A model generated the notes under the pieces. That model was not told where the DNA came from. It searched no databases and saw only the letters and a program-made list of their open reading frames with translations. From Mytilus galloprovincialis (Eukaryota > Mollusca > Bivalvia > Mytilida > Mytilidae), in contig NC_134846.1 of NCBI RefSeq assembly GCF_965363235.1, forward strand, positions 58,889,121-58,953,120: 64,000 nucleotides of DNA, given 5' to 3'. Below, in pieces: positions 1 to 13,700 of this stretch. The position numbers were made by a program, and so were the translations under genes. Every line of letters begins with the position of its first letter. Position 1 is the stretch's first letter.

Positions 1-59
1 ACGCTTAGCAATCGTTCAAAGCGCGTTGCGTAAGTTTGAAGTACGTCGAAATACTTTCG

Positions 60-408
60 GTAAAATTGAGAAAGGAAATGGGTAATGTGTCAAAGCGACA
101 ACAACCCGACCATAGAACAGGCAACAGACAAAGACCACCAATGGGTCTTCAATGTAGAGAGAAACTCCCGCACCCGTAGGCGTCCTTCAGCTGGCCGCTT
201 AAAAAATATGCATACTAGTACAGTGATAATGGATGTCATAATAAACTCCGAATTATACACAAGAAACTAAAATTAAAAATCATATAAAACTAACAAAGGC
301 CAGAGGCTCCTGACTTGGGACAGGCGCAAAATTGCGGAGGGGATAAACATGTTGATGAGATATCAACCCTCCCCCTATACCTCTAGCCACTAAAGGAAAG
401 TAAATACG
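60..408 (-). repeat. LINE-like 3' tail repeat, copy 1 (reverse orientation)
   Basis: This is the reverse complement of a family whose sense strand runs from a GTCCCAAGTCAGGAGCCT-type motif through CCAGCTGAAGG to a fixed 3' end reading ...CCATTTCCATTCTCAATTTT. Further copies are at 3411-3770, 40437-40775, 49876-50053, 52131-52388 and 54612-54950. Variable 5' ends with a common 3' end suggest a 5'-truncating non-LTR retrotransposon. Short peptides read from it are not genes. Confidence 0.6.
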
Positions 409-2178
409 CTTGATGAACGCTACAACCCGAGGAAATTTTTATGCAGCATAAAAAACATACAACATACGCCAACATACGTTTCTTGAACGCTGGATAAACG
501 CTTAGCCTTAAGTACGCTTCTAGTACGCCCAATACACGCTTAAAGCATATTGGCAGCGTAACTGATTTTTAACACGCCGGAGCTATACGCTGATGTGTGA
601 TATCAAATTTCAATCCTGGTATCTATGAGGAGTTTATTTCCGGTATGTATTTTCCTTTGAACCGAGTCATCATTCTCATTTTCTGCCGCCTAAGGAAATG
701 TCTGTACTAAGTTCTAAACCGTGGTTCTAAACAAGAAATAGACATTAGTAAGTTTTTTTTTATATTAGTGTTGGGTGCTGATTTAATGTGTAACAACAAG
801 ACAATTTTATATTCCTGTAAATCACAATAAATGCATAATATTAATTTTATTTTTCGAGTAATGATGTATTCCTATGATATCGTAAGTTATTAGCCGACTC
901 GCAGTTCGCAAACGTGCTTGTTTTTTCTATCGAGTGACCTTCAAGATGGTGTAGAGAAAGGTTGATGTTGAAAGGTTTGTCTATATTTGTTTGCATTATA
1001 AACATATTTCAGTTCATTTGATAAAAAAAATAAAAACATTACGAAGTTTATCTCTGATTTATGTACTTGTTAACTATGTAAATGACAAATTGGTGCCATT
1101 CATATCAATGAAACAGAATCCACATGATATATGCGACCATTCTTTGATGAAATTAATATTACTTTGATTTTACACTTTTTAAAATCATTTCTATCAATTT
1201 TCAGATTCCATTGTCTAAACTTATGTTTCATTGTTCATGTGTTGTTTCCATTTATTCTAGCCACTAATCTTGTGCCTATCTCTTTATTCAGATAACACCC
1301 CTTATAGCAATTAAATTATACTTGTAATGTCATTCATAACTCTTAACAGACCAATTAACAGACCGAGTTTTATACATCCGACCCATTAACAGACCATATT
1401 TTTATCAAAAATTGATTTATGTCACCAAAATACAGTTTTTCGTGTAGATTTTTCACATATTGATGTTAATATGGTAAACAAACATAATGCCAGTCTTTTT
1501 TCGATGTTCAAAAGATTGCATGCAAGTAAACTCAACCAACTTGTCATTTTTATGTACATTTTGTGTGTGTAAAATGTGTATAAATTTACTGATGAGTAAC
1601 TCGCGTTTCATTTTATAGATCGTTTATTGCAGGTAGAAAAAAAAAATTACACCACTGGATTCAGTACTCCAAATCATTTTGTCAGACATGAATAGTTTTT
1701 ATGATATAAATATAATTAAAAAGTTATACAATGAAACATGCTGACCTTGCACTGATTTTCACGATAACACCTGATTAACAGACTTTAGCCAACCCGATTA
1801 ACAGACCCACCGCCGATATAGCCGCATACTCAATATAGATTAACCGACCTATCTCTCGGTTAGCCGAGTGTCGGCCGTGATATAATATGCACAAAAAGGA
1901 AATATGCCATATCGTTGCATAGAAACAATCGGATTGACCGACATATTTCATGTTTAATGCTTTTGTTCATATAAGGGTTTATCATGCAATTAAATTATAA
2001 CTAATAGATGTTTATTGGCAAAACATAAACAATATATACATATACATAGTTACAACAATACGAATAAGTATTGTGTGGAAAAGGTTGCATAGAGAACAAT
2101 TAAGAAGTTAAGTTAAAGACATTCTTTGATCGGTAAGTTTTAATCACACTGCATAGCTTAAGGTGTCTGAAATTCGTT
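409..2178. other. AT-rich intergenic flank, no gene seen
   Basis: The stretch at 409-560 is rich in ACGCTT/TACGC motifs that also occur at 1-57, so the LINE tail at 60-408 seems to interrupt them. A fragment of another mussel repeat lies near 595-645. The phrase ATTAACAGACC recurs near 1347-1390 and 1770-1810. No exon-like open stretch is supported. Confidence 0.4.
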
Positions 2179-5100
2179 TTATTGATACAACAAAACATCA
2201 GTAAAAATAGATTCCAGAATTACACATCCTCCTACAAAGTATAGAAACCAGGTTTTCTCCGGGGGCAGCTCTCCTTTTCGAATAAACAATATCTGCAAAA
2301 GAACAAATAAGCAATTTCAGAATAACCATCTGGATTATTAAAAATAGTCTTTACTAATCAGAAGTAAACCAAGAGCGATTTCTAAATAGTACAATATCCA
2401 GAAACTCCTACAAAACTGAAATTGATATTAGATGTTGCGTAAGGCTTGTGTTTCAATCGAGTATTTAGACTTTTAAAAAGATCTAACTATTTTTATTAAC
2501 GTTTTCATCTAGAGAAAAAAAAACGCTTAAAGATTTGGCCTGTAGTACCAAGCTAAAAAAAATGGTCTAAACTTAAATATGAATGTTATCTATCGGATTA
2601 TTCAAAAATATTCTATTAATTATACTATATGATAAGTTGCAGTGCAAATGTATATATATCGTTTCGTTTGTTAATATGGTACATATATTATTATAATGTC
2701 CAAGCTGGATGACATCATATTTTACTTGGTGATTTTCAATTAAGAACAAAACAAAAAGTGTTTTCAACTGGCTACCATTAAAACATGAAAAGTATATGTT
2801 GATCATTGTCATTATGCTTAAATATAGGTAGATGTGGTATAAGTGCCAATGAGACAACTCTACATCCAAGTAACAATTTATAAAATTAAAGCATTAAATG
2901 TCAAGGTACGGCCTTCAACAAGGAGCTTTGGATCACACCAAACAGCAAGCTAAAAAGGGACCAAAAAATTAGTTTCTTCTGTGACATATGCAACATCGGA
3001 CTTTGACTTCTTTTAAACTGTGGGTTACTGTGAGTATTGTTGTGTGTTCGTTTTTTTACACATTGGCTAGATGTATAGGGTTGGGTTGAGCAACTGGCTA
3101 CCATTAAAACATGAAAAGTATATGTTGATCATTGTCATTATGCTTAAATATAGGTAGATGTGGTATAAGTGCCAATGAGACAACTCTACATCCAAGTAAC
3201 AATTTATAAAATTAAAGCATTAAATGTCAAGGTACGGCCTTCAACAAGGAGCTTTGGATCACACCAAACAGCAAGCTAAAAAGGGACCAAAAAATTAGTT
3301 TCTTCTGTGACATATGCAACATCGGACTTTGACTTCTTTTAAACTGTGGGTTACTGTGAGTATTGTTGTGTGTTCGTTTTTTTACACATTGGCTAGATGT
3401 ATAGGGTTGGGTTGAGATCTCACAAAACATGTTAACTCCACCTCACTTTTGTGACTGTCCCAAGTCGGGAACCTGTAGCTTTTTTAGTCTTCCTGTTTGT
3501 TTTTTTTTTTTTTTTCACTTTTTGAGTGCCTTTGTATGTTTTGGGTTTTCTTTTGCTTTTATCTCGCCGAAAAAGTATTAGCATTGGACAGTTTTCCGCG
3601 CGTTAGTCGGTTGTTTCTTTTTTTCGACGCATTCCCTGTTTCAATTCTCAGTTTTATCATTATTTAGGGCCAGCTGAAGCCCACTTCCGGATGCAGGATT
3701 TTTCGTACAGCTCCTCTTTGGGCGGTTTGTTGTCTCTTTGACACATTCCCTGTTTCAGTTCTCTATCCTACAACTATAAGGTGTTAAACATTCTCACCAG
3801 AATTATTTCAATCACAACAAATCCAATAAGACTTATACCCAACATGAAATAGTTAGCACCATGTTTGATTCCCTGGTCCATACTTAGTCCTATATTTATC
3901 TGAAAAAAGACAAATAGTATGACACAGTGGTGGCTAGCATCAATGACAATCTTGTACAAAAAATATTTTATGTTTCCTTAATGATCCTTAATGCATTTGT
4001 TTATATATAATATAATACACACCGAGAAAATTAATATACATTCATCCATTTTTTCCAACCAACTTGACTAATGTAGACTCTTTATTATTGGAAACCATTT
4101 TTTGTGGATTTCGTGGGTACAAGTGAACCACGAAATTAAATGTTTAACGAATGACAAATTCTATATAGGCTTGTAGGCAGATATCTACAAAGACCACGAA
4201 ATTATATATCAACGAACATGCAAGCTTTCCTTAATTCTCGAAAATTGGTACCCACGAAAACAAAAATGATCACACCTTTAGGTAGTCAAGACTGATAATA
4301 AATTTTCTCCTTTTAAAAATGTATACTTGGCAGTTTTTATTCTTCTGATGAGCAGCATGTCTTGAATGTTTACCACGAAAAGTAGAAAAACATAATCGAT
4401 CAGACTTTTCGGTCAATGCTTGGTTTAAGTGGGTAGAGGGATTTCATGAAAGAAATGTATGGGTTTATCTTTTCATTATTTAAGAAATAATTCATGGAAG
4501 CAAATATCACGGCCCAGACCATATGTAAATTTACAACAAATCTATGGCTTCCATGAATTATTTCGATTCTATAGGGACAAATAAGATAATTCAAGTACTG
4601 AAGCGAGGGTGGGTATGCCGTGTGTGTAGCTGTTCTTTTTTACTCCTTGTTAGATAAAGCTCAAATTATCTTATACTTACCCCAACCATTATGACTACCA
4701 ATGAGACAAATAATATTTGTAGCCGTCGCTGAAAATGAAAAAAGCAACAGTCTTACAGTAAATGTACACATCAATAATACCCAGTTGTTCAATATAGTAT
4801 GCACATACATGTATGTGTATTGCAGATACGAAGATTTGTCGTTTACTTTTGCTTATTACAAAACAAAAAAGTGCACACGCTGAAATGTCTCGCCTTCTTT
4901 ACTAATCATTGATATTATTTTGATAGTCCTAAATATAAAGCTTTACTACAACTATCACATTAACTTAACATGATTCAGGAAAATGAGGTCAAGGTCATAT
5001 AAATCAAACAAGAAATACATGTACATCTTACAACTCAAGTCTTACAATCATTTATTGCACTTAATATAGTTGACCGATTGCTTATAGTTTCTAAGAAACA

Positions 5101-7631
5101 GACTTAACCAAGAAAACTAAACATTTGACCAATGAACCACGAAAATTAGGGCAAGATCAGATGAACAATGCCAGGCAGACATGTACAGCTTGCAATTCTT
5201 CCATACAACAATATAGTTGACCTATTGCTTATAGTTTAAGAAAAACAGACTAAAACACAAAAACATAACACTGAGAAATAAACTGTGAAAAAAAGGGTCA
5301 CGGTCAAATAAAACCTGCGAGACTGACATATAACCCCGCCATATTATTTATATATGTGCCTGTCCCAAGTCAGGAGCCTGTAATTCAGTGGTTGTCGTTT
5401 GTTTATGTGTTACATATTTGTTTTTTGTTCATTTTTTTTTTATATAAATAAGGCCGTTAGTTTTCTCGTTTGAATTGTTTTACATTGTCGTATCGGGGCC
5501 TTTTATAGCTGACTATTCGGTATGGGCTTTCCTCGTTGTTGAAGGCCGTACGGTGACCTATAGTTGTTAATGTCTGTGTCATTTTGGTCTCTTGTGGACA
5601 GTTGTCTCATTGGCAATCATACCACATCTTCTTTTTTATATATACATCATAAAATATTTCAATACACTAAATATAGTTGACCTATTGTATATAGTATTAG
5701 AAAAAAGACCAACACTCGAAAACTTAACTTTGTCCACTGAAATATGAAAATGAGGCCAAGATCAGATGACACCTGCCAGCTAGACATGTACATCATACTG
5801 AAATATTTCCATACACCAAATATAGTTGACCTATTGCATATAGTATTAGAAGTCTTAGAAAAACAGACAAAAACACAAAAAGTTAACTTTGACCACTGAA
5901 CCATGAAAATGAGGTCAAGGTCAGATGACACCTGCAAGTTGGCCATGTACACCTTACAGTCCTTCCAGGTTCAATCAACTATTTTCTACATTTGAAAATG
6001 CCTGTATCAAGTCAGGAATATGACAGTTGTTCTCCATTTGTTTGATATGGGTCATCCTTTGATTTCGCCATTTGATTAGGGACTTTCCGTTTTGAATTTT
6101 CCTCGGAGTTCAGTATTTTTGTGATTTTACTTTTTCCATACACTCAATATACTAGACCTATTACTTATAGTATCTGAGATATGGACTTGACCATCAAAAC
6201 TTAACCTTGTTCATTGATCCATGAAATGAGGTCGAGGTCAAGTAAAAACTGGTTGACAAATATGAGGAACTTGCAAGGTACGCACATACTAAATATGGTT
6301 ATCCTATTACTCATAAGAGAGAAACTAACATTACAAAAAAATCTTAACTTTTTTCAAGTAGTCACTGAACCATGATAATGAGGTCAAGGATAGTGGACAT
6401 GTGACAGACCGAAACTTCGTAACATGAGGCATCTATAAACAGAGTATGAAGCATCCAGGTCTTCCATCTTCTTAAATATAAAGCTTTTAAAAAGTTAGCT
6501 AACGCCGCCGCCAGATCAGTATCCCTATGTCGCGCTTTCTGCTACAATTACACCAATAAGGGTCAAGCAATACAAACAAACGATACAATACAATATAGAA
6601 GATATTTTAAGGGAGTGTCCAATATACAAATTTTACAATTTAATTTTAATTTAATATTATCTCGTACATTTTGTATTTTTCATTAAGAAGTGTTGTCTAC
6701 ACATGTTTCGTAATACATATCATTTATAATCACTTGTACTATCACACGTATTACGTATCATAAATTTCCTAACAATTGGGCCCTTAAATAGTTAAATGAA
6801 GAGGTCTAATGTCCAATATCTTATAAATTATTGATAAACTGTTTTACTAAGCTTTACATACATAAGTCGAAATACTAAGACTTTCTACCCCATGAATAGA
6901 TTACCTTAGCTGTATTAATTTATTTCGGAACTTTGCAGAGGCAGATTAAGATTAACACCAAGCCGCCGACCCCCTTTTTTGTGGTAAAATTTGGTTGTTC
7001 ATTTAGTGAATCGCTGAAGCAAGTAGTCAGTGGGCCCCACTAAAGAAGTTATCTGGATCTGCCACTGATTTGGGTTCGTAACGCTCTTCAACTTCGTACT
7101 TTATTTTTATTCGAACGTCACCGGTGAGTACTTCGTAGACGAAACGAGCGTATTTTAAGATCATCGGTATTTCAGTCAAGCTAAATTAGAAAAAAAAAAA
7201 TCATATCCCAAAAGAAAATATAGTTAGTTTTGTGTTTTTCAGCCTCATCCAAGAGAAAAAAAATGAGTATATTACGTTAAGTACACCATTTTTTTTGTTG
7301 GATACATTTTTTTATAATATGGTCATGATGATGGAAAGTTAATAAAAAAATCTATAATGCAACTTTAAATAAGGAAGGAAGTAAATCTGAAGTGATGAAC
7401 TACATTGTCAAATTATATCAATACAGATTTTATATTTATTCATGTACATCATTATATGATATCTTTACAAGTGTACAAGATAACATGTTACGTTACTCCC
7501 ATAATAACATAAGGACAGAAAAAAATACTTACCGAATTTGGCGACAGGTTATTGCCATAATAGAGAGCATTTTCCTGAGGGTTCCCGGCACTATCAGGAG
7601 ACTTTGGCAAAATAGGAGATTTATCCGTCAT
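2179..7631 (-). CDS. TMEM243-like small multipass membrane protein, gene A (4 coding exons)
   Basis: Exons on the minus strand are 7631-7533, 4728-4681, 3899-3798 and 2292-2179 (99, 48, 102 and 114 nt). All junctions are phase 0 with GT-AG ends, and together they give 120 aa. A hydrophilic N-terminus of about 33 residues is followed by three hydrophobic segments (about 34-56, 66-87 and 94-116). Between segments 2 and 3 lies FIRKGELPPEK, which aligns with the W-Y-R-x-G-D-L stretch of vertebrate TMEM243 as I remember it; human TMEM243 is about 118 aa. The molecular role of this family is poorly known. An AATAAA signal (2183-2178) overlaps the stop codon. Gene B at 7710 is a divergent paralogue with the same 48-nt second exon. 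The exon chain is strongly supported internally; the family name is less certain because the key W and Y are replaced here. Confidence 0.72.
2765..3416. repeat. Apparently exact 326-bp tandem duplication in gene A intron 3
   Basis: Copies 2765-3090 and 3091-3416 read identically by eye. Each contains part of a dispersed repeat (GTGCCAATGAGACAAC...GTACGGCCTTCAAC) also present at 5505-5635 and 10731-10868. Identity points to a very recent duplication or an assembly duplication. Confidence 0.85.
3411..3770 (+). repeat. LINE-like 3' tail repeat, copy 2
   Basis: Diverged sense-strand copy in gene A intron 3. It contains CTGTCCCAAGTCGGGAAC, a GCCAGCTGAAG segment and the terminal TTGTCTCTTTGACACATTCC phrase typical of the family. 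Confidence 0.55.
4090..4290. repeat. Small inverted-repeat element (MITE-like)
   Basis: TTCGTGGGTAC near 4108 is answered by GTACCCACGAA near 4250. The interval holds several CCACGAAAT motifs. Exact ends and target duplication are not resolved. Confidence 0.4.
4920..6470. repeat. Diverged tandem-like repeat rich in AGGTCAAGGTCA motifs
   Basis: Units of roughly 150-170 bp recur at about 5040, 5210, 5660, 5815, 6140 and 6290. They share GACCTATTGC, AAAACAGAC, CACTGAACCATGAAAATGAG and GAGGTCAAGGTCA phrases. The array is interrupted by a dispersed repeat at 5345-5640 (GTACGGTGACC, GACAACTGTCC type) and another at 5985-6140. All lies in gene A intron 1. Confidence 0.6.
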
Positions 7632-7709
7632 TCTTGACACTTCCTATTTTGAGCACGTGTTTATGATTGTTTATGTTAAGATAAACAGTCACATGAAACA
7701 ATATCTAAA
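7632..7709. promoter_or_regulatory. Compact bidirectional promoter between TMEM243-like genes A and B
   Basis: Only 78 bp separate the start codon of gene A (minus strand) from that of gene B (plus strand). The interval contains a perfect palindromic E-box CACGTG at 7653-7658 and an ETS-type GGAAGT core on the minus strand (ACTTCC near 7640). No TATA box is obvious. Transcription start sites cannot be placed from sequence. The two 5' UTRs must be very short, overlap, or start inside the neighbouring gene. Confidence 0.55.
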
Positions 7710-10700
7710 ATGTCGGATAAAGCTAATGTAGCTTCGTTAGATAACAACGCTATATACCATGAAGTCTCGCCAAATATTGTAAGTAATTCTTGTAGAAATA
7801 CAATATATATACTTTTTTAAAACAATAATGAGCACTATCAAAAATTAACGCCCACTAAGTTGTGGGGACTTAATCTTATCTGTCAAGTGAATCTTTTTGG
7901 TTGATAAACATTCAATAGGTTGGGGTAGTATATATATCCCAAATCGGATACTGTACAAGAATAAATAATTTTGGATTGGAGGGGGGTATATTGACAAGTT
8001 GAAATTATTATAATTTGAGATACGTTTGCTTAATTCAATTTTTCTTGTTCAATTTTTCATGAGATCGTTTCCTGCTGGTTAATTGAGTGTATACATTTCC
8101 ATAGCAAAAATATCTGAATTGTCCCTTATCCTTTTCTAAAATTTTACATTGATACTGTTTGAATATACAAACATAACTAGAAGTCCCTTTGAGCTTGAAT
8201 CGTTCACTTGGCAAACATGGCATTTTTACTTTCACTTTTAAATTCATTTTTGTTATTGTTCAAATATTCACGAACACCGCTATAAAAAAAGGTCAATATT
8301 TAACCCCAAAAATTCAAGACTATGATAAAATTAATTATTTATGTAAAATTGGGGATATGAAAAATTATTTTGAAAAATTCCGAACTTCCTCGTCCCACTT
8401 AGAAATTCCCCACAGACTGTCATCACACAATCAAACAAAGACGTGGTTTTGGTTATATCAGTTGATTGTTTATCTATTTTCAAGTTCTTGTCTCTATAAA
8501 ACAATGCACAATTTCACACTTGTTGTACCCTTTCTCAACACATTTTTAGTAAAGATGTATATTATTATACAGAGACTATTACAGTGGACTTTAAAATACC
8601 CATTCTCGGACTTTTCAAACAGTAGTACAAAGTCATTTTTCTTAAACCATTTACTCTATTTACATTTTGCATGTATTTTTTTATTTCCAGATTTTGCTTC
8701 TTCGATTCTTCAATTTCCTGACGTTTATAATGGCCGTGGTAAGTATATACCAAAGAGTAGGTTGACACATATAAATGTATATAAAGTCGTCAAAATCATT
8801 TCCCCATTACGCCACCTAATGTTTATAACTGTAAAAAAAAATATTCTAACGGGTTCCGTGGAACCTAGTGTCTCGCAGTGGCGGATCCAGAACTTTTCAT
8901 AAGGGGCCGCTCTGACTGACTGACCCCCTGGATCCACCTACGTCTCGCATACTTTTGCTGTTAGTCACAGACTGAACAAAAAATGGGGAAACAAATTATA
9001 AAAGATTTTCGACTAGACACTATCTTTTGATTGTAAGAAGCTTCGGTCAAAGTCAGAATGGTTTATGAATCTGATAAATGTTTTAAAAACTTAAACTGCA
9101 GACTGTATGTAATGTTAACTCGAGGAAACACAAAGTCCATTTATAAGTAATATACGGGAAAAAAAAGCAGAAAATATTTTTCTTATAAAATTTCATTCTA
9201 GATACTAGCGTTTGATCAAGCTTCTGTCCAAGTTTGGTACAAATCCAGGATAGTCTAAGAAATTTATTAAAATGTTCAAAACTACCACAGAGTGAATGCA
9301 ATGCTAACTGGCAGAAAGTCCACCTATAAGTAAAATACGGATTAACAGAATTTTCTTTTTTTACAAAATTTACAACTGGATACTATCTTATAATCATAAC
9401 AGGATAGTCTAAGAAAGATATTAAAATTTTTAAAACTTTACCAGAGTGAATGCAATGTTAACTGGCAGAAAGTCCATCTATTTAAGTAAAATACGGATTA
9501 ACAGAATTTTCCTTTTTACAAAATTAACAACTGGATACTATCTTATAATCATAAACAAGCTTTTGTCCAAGTTTGGTAGAAATTTAGGACCTTTTAAGAA
9601 AGTTATTAATATTTCAAAAAAACTTTAACCACAGAGTGAACATTTGTGCACGACGACGACAGAATGCCCTGTCTGGGTGTTTGATTTTTTGGTTTTTGTT
9701 TTATAATAAATCCTTTAACACCACTGTATTCTCTAATGAATTGCTTGGCCTGAAATGTATGAAATATTTGCCACTGGACTTTAACCATACAGTAATCAAT
9801 CAATATATTGCTGATTAATGCGCCCAAGAGCCTTACAGTGATAACGGTTGAAACATTTCTATGTTTATCCCAAGAGTGGTAACTTATTTCGTGTTATCCA
9901 GCAATAAAATTGCAATACAGTTACATTTTGAAAATGAAAGTAAATTTTGAACTGCAAAAACCTCGGTAGAAATGTTCTAGTGAGAAAAAAGTTGTATATA
10001 TGAAGATGTCAATTTCAAAGTATGTAAAGCTCGTAAAATATTCATTAAACATTCTTTTTGTATTATCTGATAATAATTTATTGCTTTGTTTTCATATCAA
10101 ATATCCATTTATACGAGACACAGCCTGTGATACGAGATATATAGTGCCGACTACTGTTTTTTATGAAAAAAGTTTAACTTGTGATTTGTTTAAACCACAG
10201 TCGTTTGTTCGAAGTATCGTTGCTTTCACACGAATGAAAGCATATGAAGGAATCAAGTCATTCGTTTTTTCAGCCAATACAATTGTTAAAATAAATATTG
10301 ACGAAATACAAGGTGTGTGCAATAACATGACGGTTTGTTTTATTATTTATTCATTTTAAATTGATGGTTCTCAATAACGGAACCTATTTTTCGCAACTAA
10401 TCTCTCTCTTTTACAGATCTCATTTATCCTTTGTGTTGTGCAGGGGGATGGGAACGAGACATATTATTTATTAGCTTGTAATACTGTTAGTAAGTATATC
10501 AGTCATCTTACACAGGCGTTTTATGAATAGATCCCCCTTTTTAAATTAATATTTTTAGTGTTTTATTATTTTTTAGTGAATATTTTTATTGCTTTGAAAA
10601 ATAAAGTTAGAGGAGCATCATATATAAACTAACTGTTATTACAAGACCGTATGAATAAGAGCAAGAACACACTAAACAGGAACATATATATAATGTTTCC

Positions 10701-13700
10701 AGCACTAAATACGTTCGAACATCAAGTATAAAAAAGAAGATGTGGTATGATTGCCAATGAGACAACTATCCACAAAAGACCAAAATGACACAGACATTAA
10801 CAACTATAGGTCACCGTACGGCCTTCAACAATGAGCAAAGCCCATACCCCCATAGTCAGCTATAAAGGTTTATTTATTAAAACCAGATGTTCCGCAGGGT
10901 GCAGCTTTATACGACCGCAGAGGTCGAACCCTGGACAGTTGGGGCATTGCAAGTATGGACACAACATTCAAGCTTGATACAGCTCTGAATTTGGATTGTG
11001 ATTAAATAGTTGACACAGCCTAGGTTTTTGACACAGAATGAATGTGGTCTAACGAACTTCAGACTTTTTTGGGCTTTTGAGCAATACACTATGCTGTTGA
11101 ATATCAATCCCCTCAAAAAAAAATATTTGAAGAAATTTTCTTTTAATATCTGAAATTAGACAAAATTGCCCCCGTCCCCCATCCCCCCTTTTCCCTTATT
11201 CCAAAAATAATCTCAAATCAAATTTCTCATAGAGCTTGCAACAATATCTACTCATTTAAATACATCATAAAATATTAAAATATGAAATGACATACAGTCA
11301 TGGTTAAAATTAATATTAATTAATAGCAACTTCTAAAAATAAATTTAAAGCTAATCATCTGAAGACAATCATCATTTCTTAATACATAATTTTCAAGCAG
11401 TGTAAGGGAGGTAATCAAACATATATATAACAGTATTCTTTAAATGGAATTGGATTACCTCCCTTACACTGCTTTAAAATTGTCTAAATTGTCCTTTAAC
11501 CAGAAAAACCCTTGTTTTCCCCTTTTTTTGGCGCCTAATTGCTAAATGGTTTAGCCATAACTCCCCATAACCATCCCTTTGTAATATTGAAACTTGTGGT
11601 ATTATTTCAGAGAGATTTATACACTTAACTGAACACAAGTTATTGACTGGAAACTACAAAAATGCTTATTTGGGCCCCTAATTCCTAACCCTTTGAGACT
11701 ATAATCCCAAAAATTCGTAAGGGTTCCACGGAACCCAGTGTCTCGCCTACTTTTGCTGTTAATCGCAGACTCAACAAAAATGAGGAAAAACATCAATAAA
11801 AATTTCCCTCTCGATACTGTCTTTTGATTGACAGAAGCTTCCAAGTTTGTCAAGGATAGTTTATGAATCTAATAAATGTTTTATAAACTTTAACTGCAGA
11901 CTGTATGTAATGTTAACTGGAAGAAAAACTAAGTCCATTTATAAGTAAAATACGGAAAAAGTGATTTTTTTTTTTACAAAATTGACTTCTGAATAATATC
12001 TTATGATCAGAAACAAGCTTTTGTCTAAGTTTGGTAGAAATCCAGGATAGTTTAAGAACATTGTAAAAATTTTAAAAACTTAAACCACAGAGTGAATGTT
12101 TTGTTTCTGGCAAAAAAACTAAGTCCATTTATAAGTAAAATACGGAAAAGTGGAAATTTATTTTTACAAAATTTTCTTCTTGATACTATCTTATGATCAT
12201 AAACAAGCTTCTGTCCAAGTTTGGTACAAATCAAGGATAGTTTATGAAAGTTATTAAAATTTTAAAAACTTTAACCACAGAGTGAATGTAATTTTTCCTC
12301 GCAGAAAAACTAAGTCCATTTATAAGTAAAATATGGAAAAGTGGAAATTTATTTTTACAAAATTTACTTCTGGATACTTTCTTATGATCATAAACAAGCT
12401 TCTGTCCAAGTTTGGTAGAAATTCAGTATAGTTTAAGAAAGTTATTAAAATTTCAAAAACTTTAACCACAGAGTGAATATTTGTGGACGCCGCCGACGAC
12501 GACGACGCCGACGACGACGGAATGTAGGATCGCTTAGTCTCGCTTTTTCGACTAAAGTCGAAGGCTCGACAAAAATCAATCCCAACCTTCCTTTTATGGT
12601 TATAAACATTTCGTTAAAATTTTATTGATTTCTATTTACTTATACTAAAGTTATTATCCAAGAAACCATCTGTCTTCGGACAATCATGATGATGACGATT
12701 TTTAAATTTGGCGGTTGTATAAAAATATCAAAAAACACCAAAAAAAAGAGGGGTTCATTCCACATGTATCTGTTTTATCTTAGGGATAATCATTTTTTGT
12801 CTTCAGTAATGACAATACTCAATCAAAGCAAGACAGAAATCCATAAGTTTCATATTCAGATCTCATTTACATAATAGAAAAACAAAGGAAATGCGGTATC
12901 CATCCAGGACACAAAACCAGTATAGGAAATGGGGTATCCATCCAGGACACAAAATCAGTATAGGAAATGGGGTATCCATCCAGGACACAAAATCAGTATA
13001 GGAAATGGGGTATCCATCCAGGACACAAAATCAGTATAGGAAATGGGGTATCCATCCAGGACACAAAATCAGTATAGGAAATGGGGTATCCATCCAGGAC
13101 ACAAAATCAGTATAGGAAATGGAGTATCCATCCAGGACACAAAATCAGTATAGGAAATGGGGTATCCATCCAGGACACAAAATCAGTATAGGAAATGGGG
13201 TATCCATCCAGGACACAAAACCAGTATATGCACAGGAAAACTCATAAAAATCAAAGGAACAGCGCTTTAATTGCTGTTCTTCATCTCAAAGTCCTAGTGA
13301 GTCACATGTTCTTATACTCATAATGTGTGTAACATTTGCCACATGACGTAAAACACAAGTCAGTCATTTTTATCCCCTTTGTTAAATGACCGTAAAACTA
13401 ATTAAATTTAAATTCTATCAGATGTAATACACATTTTTTTATTGCTTTTTCAGTCAGCTGTCTTGTTGGAATTGTTGTGGTAAGTTTAATTTATCATTAA
13501 AAAAACCAATAACAAAAAAAAATAGTTTTTTTAAACCATTTAATGAGTTAATATATGTTTGAATGGAAATCATTAAAATCAGACTTGTAGCTGATTTGTG
13601 TTTTTGTATTCCAAAGTCATTAAATTGAGTCAGACAAATAGTCCTTCTACCTTTTTGTAACGTAACTTTTCAGCACTAAATACAATTGGTAAAGAGAAAT

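Noticed and set aside
8189..8902. 237-codon open frame on the plus strand
   Set aside because: It overlaps real exon 2 of gene B in another frame, lacks splice logic or recognisable domains, and its AT-rich Phe/Leu/Ile/Ser/Tyr composition is that of random intron sequence.
12886..13227. CRISPR-like array
   Set aside because: Repeats are contiguous with no spacers and the DNA is eukaryotic; it is a minisatellite.
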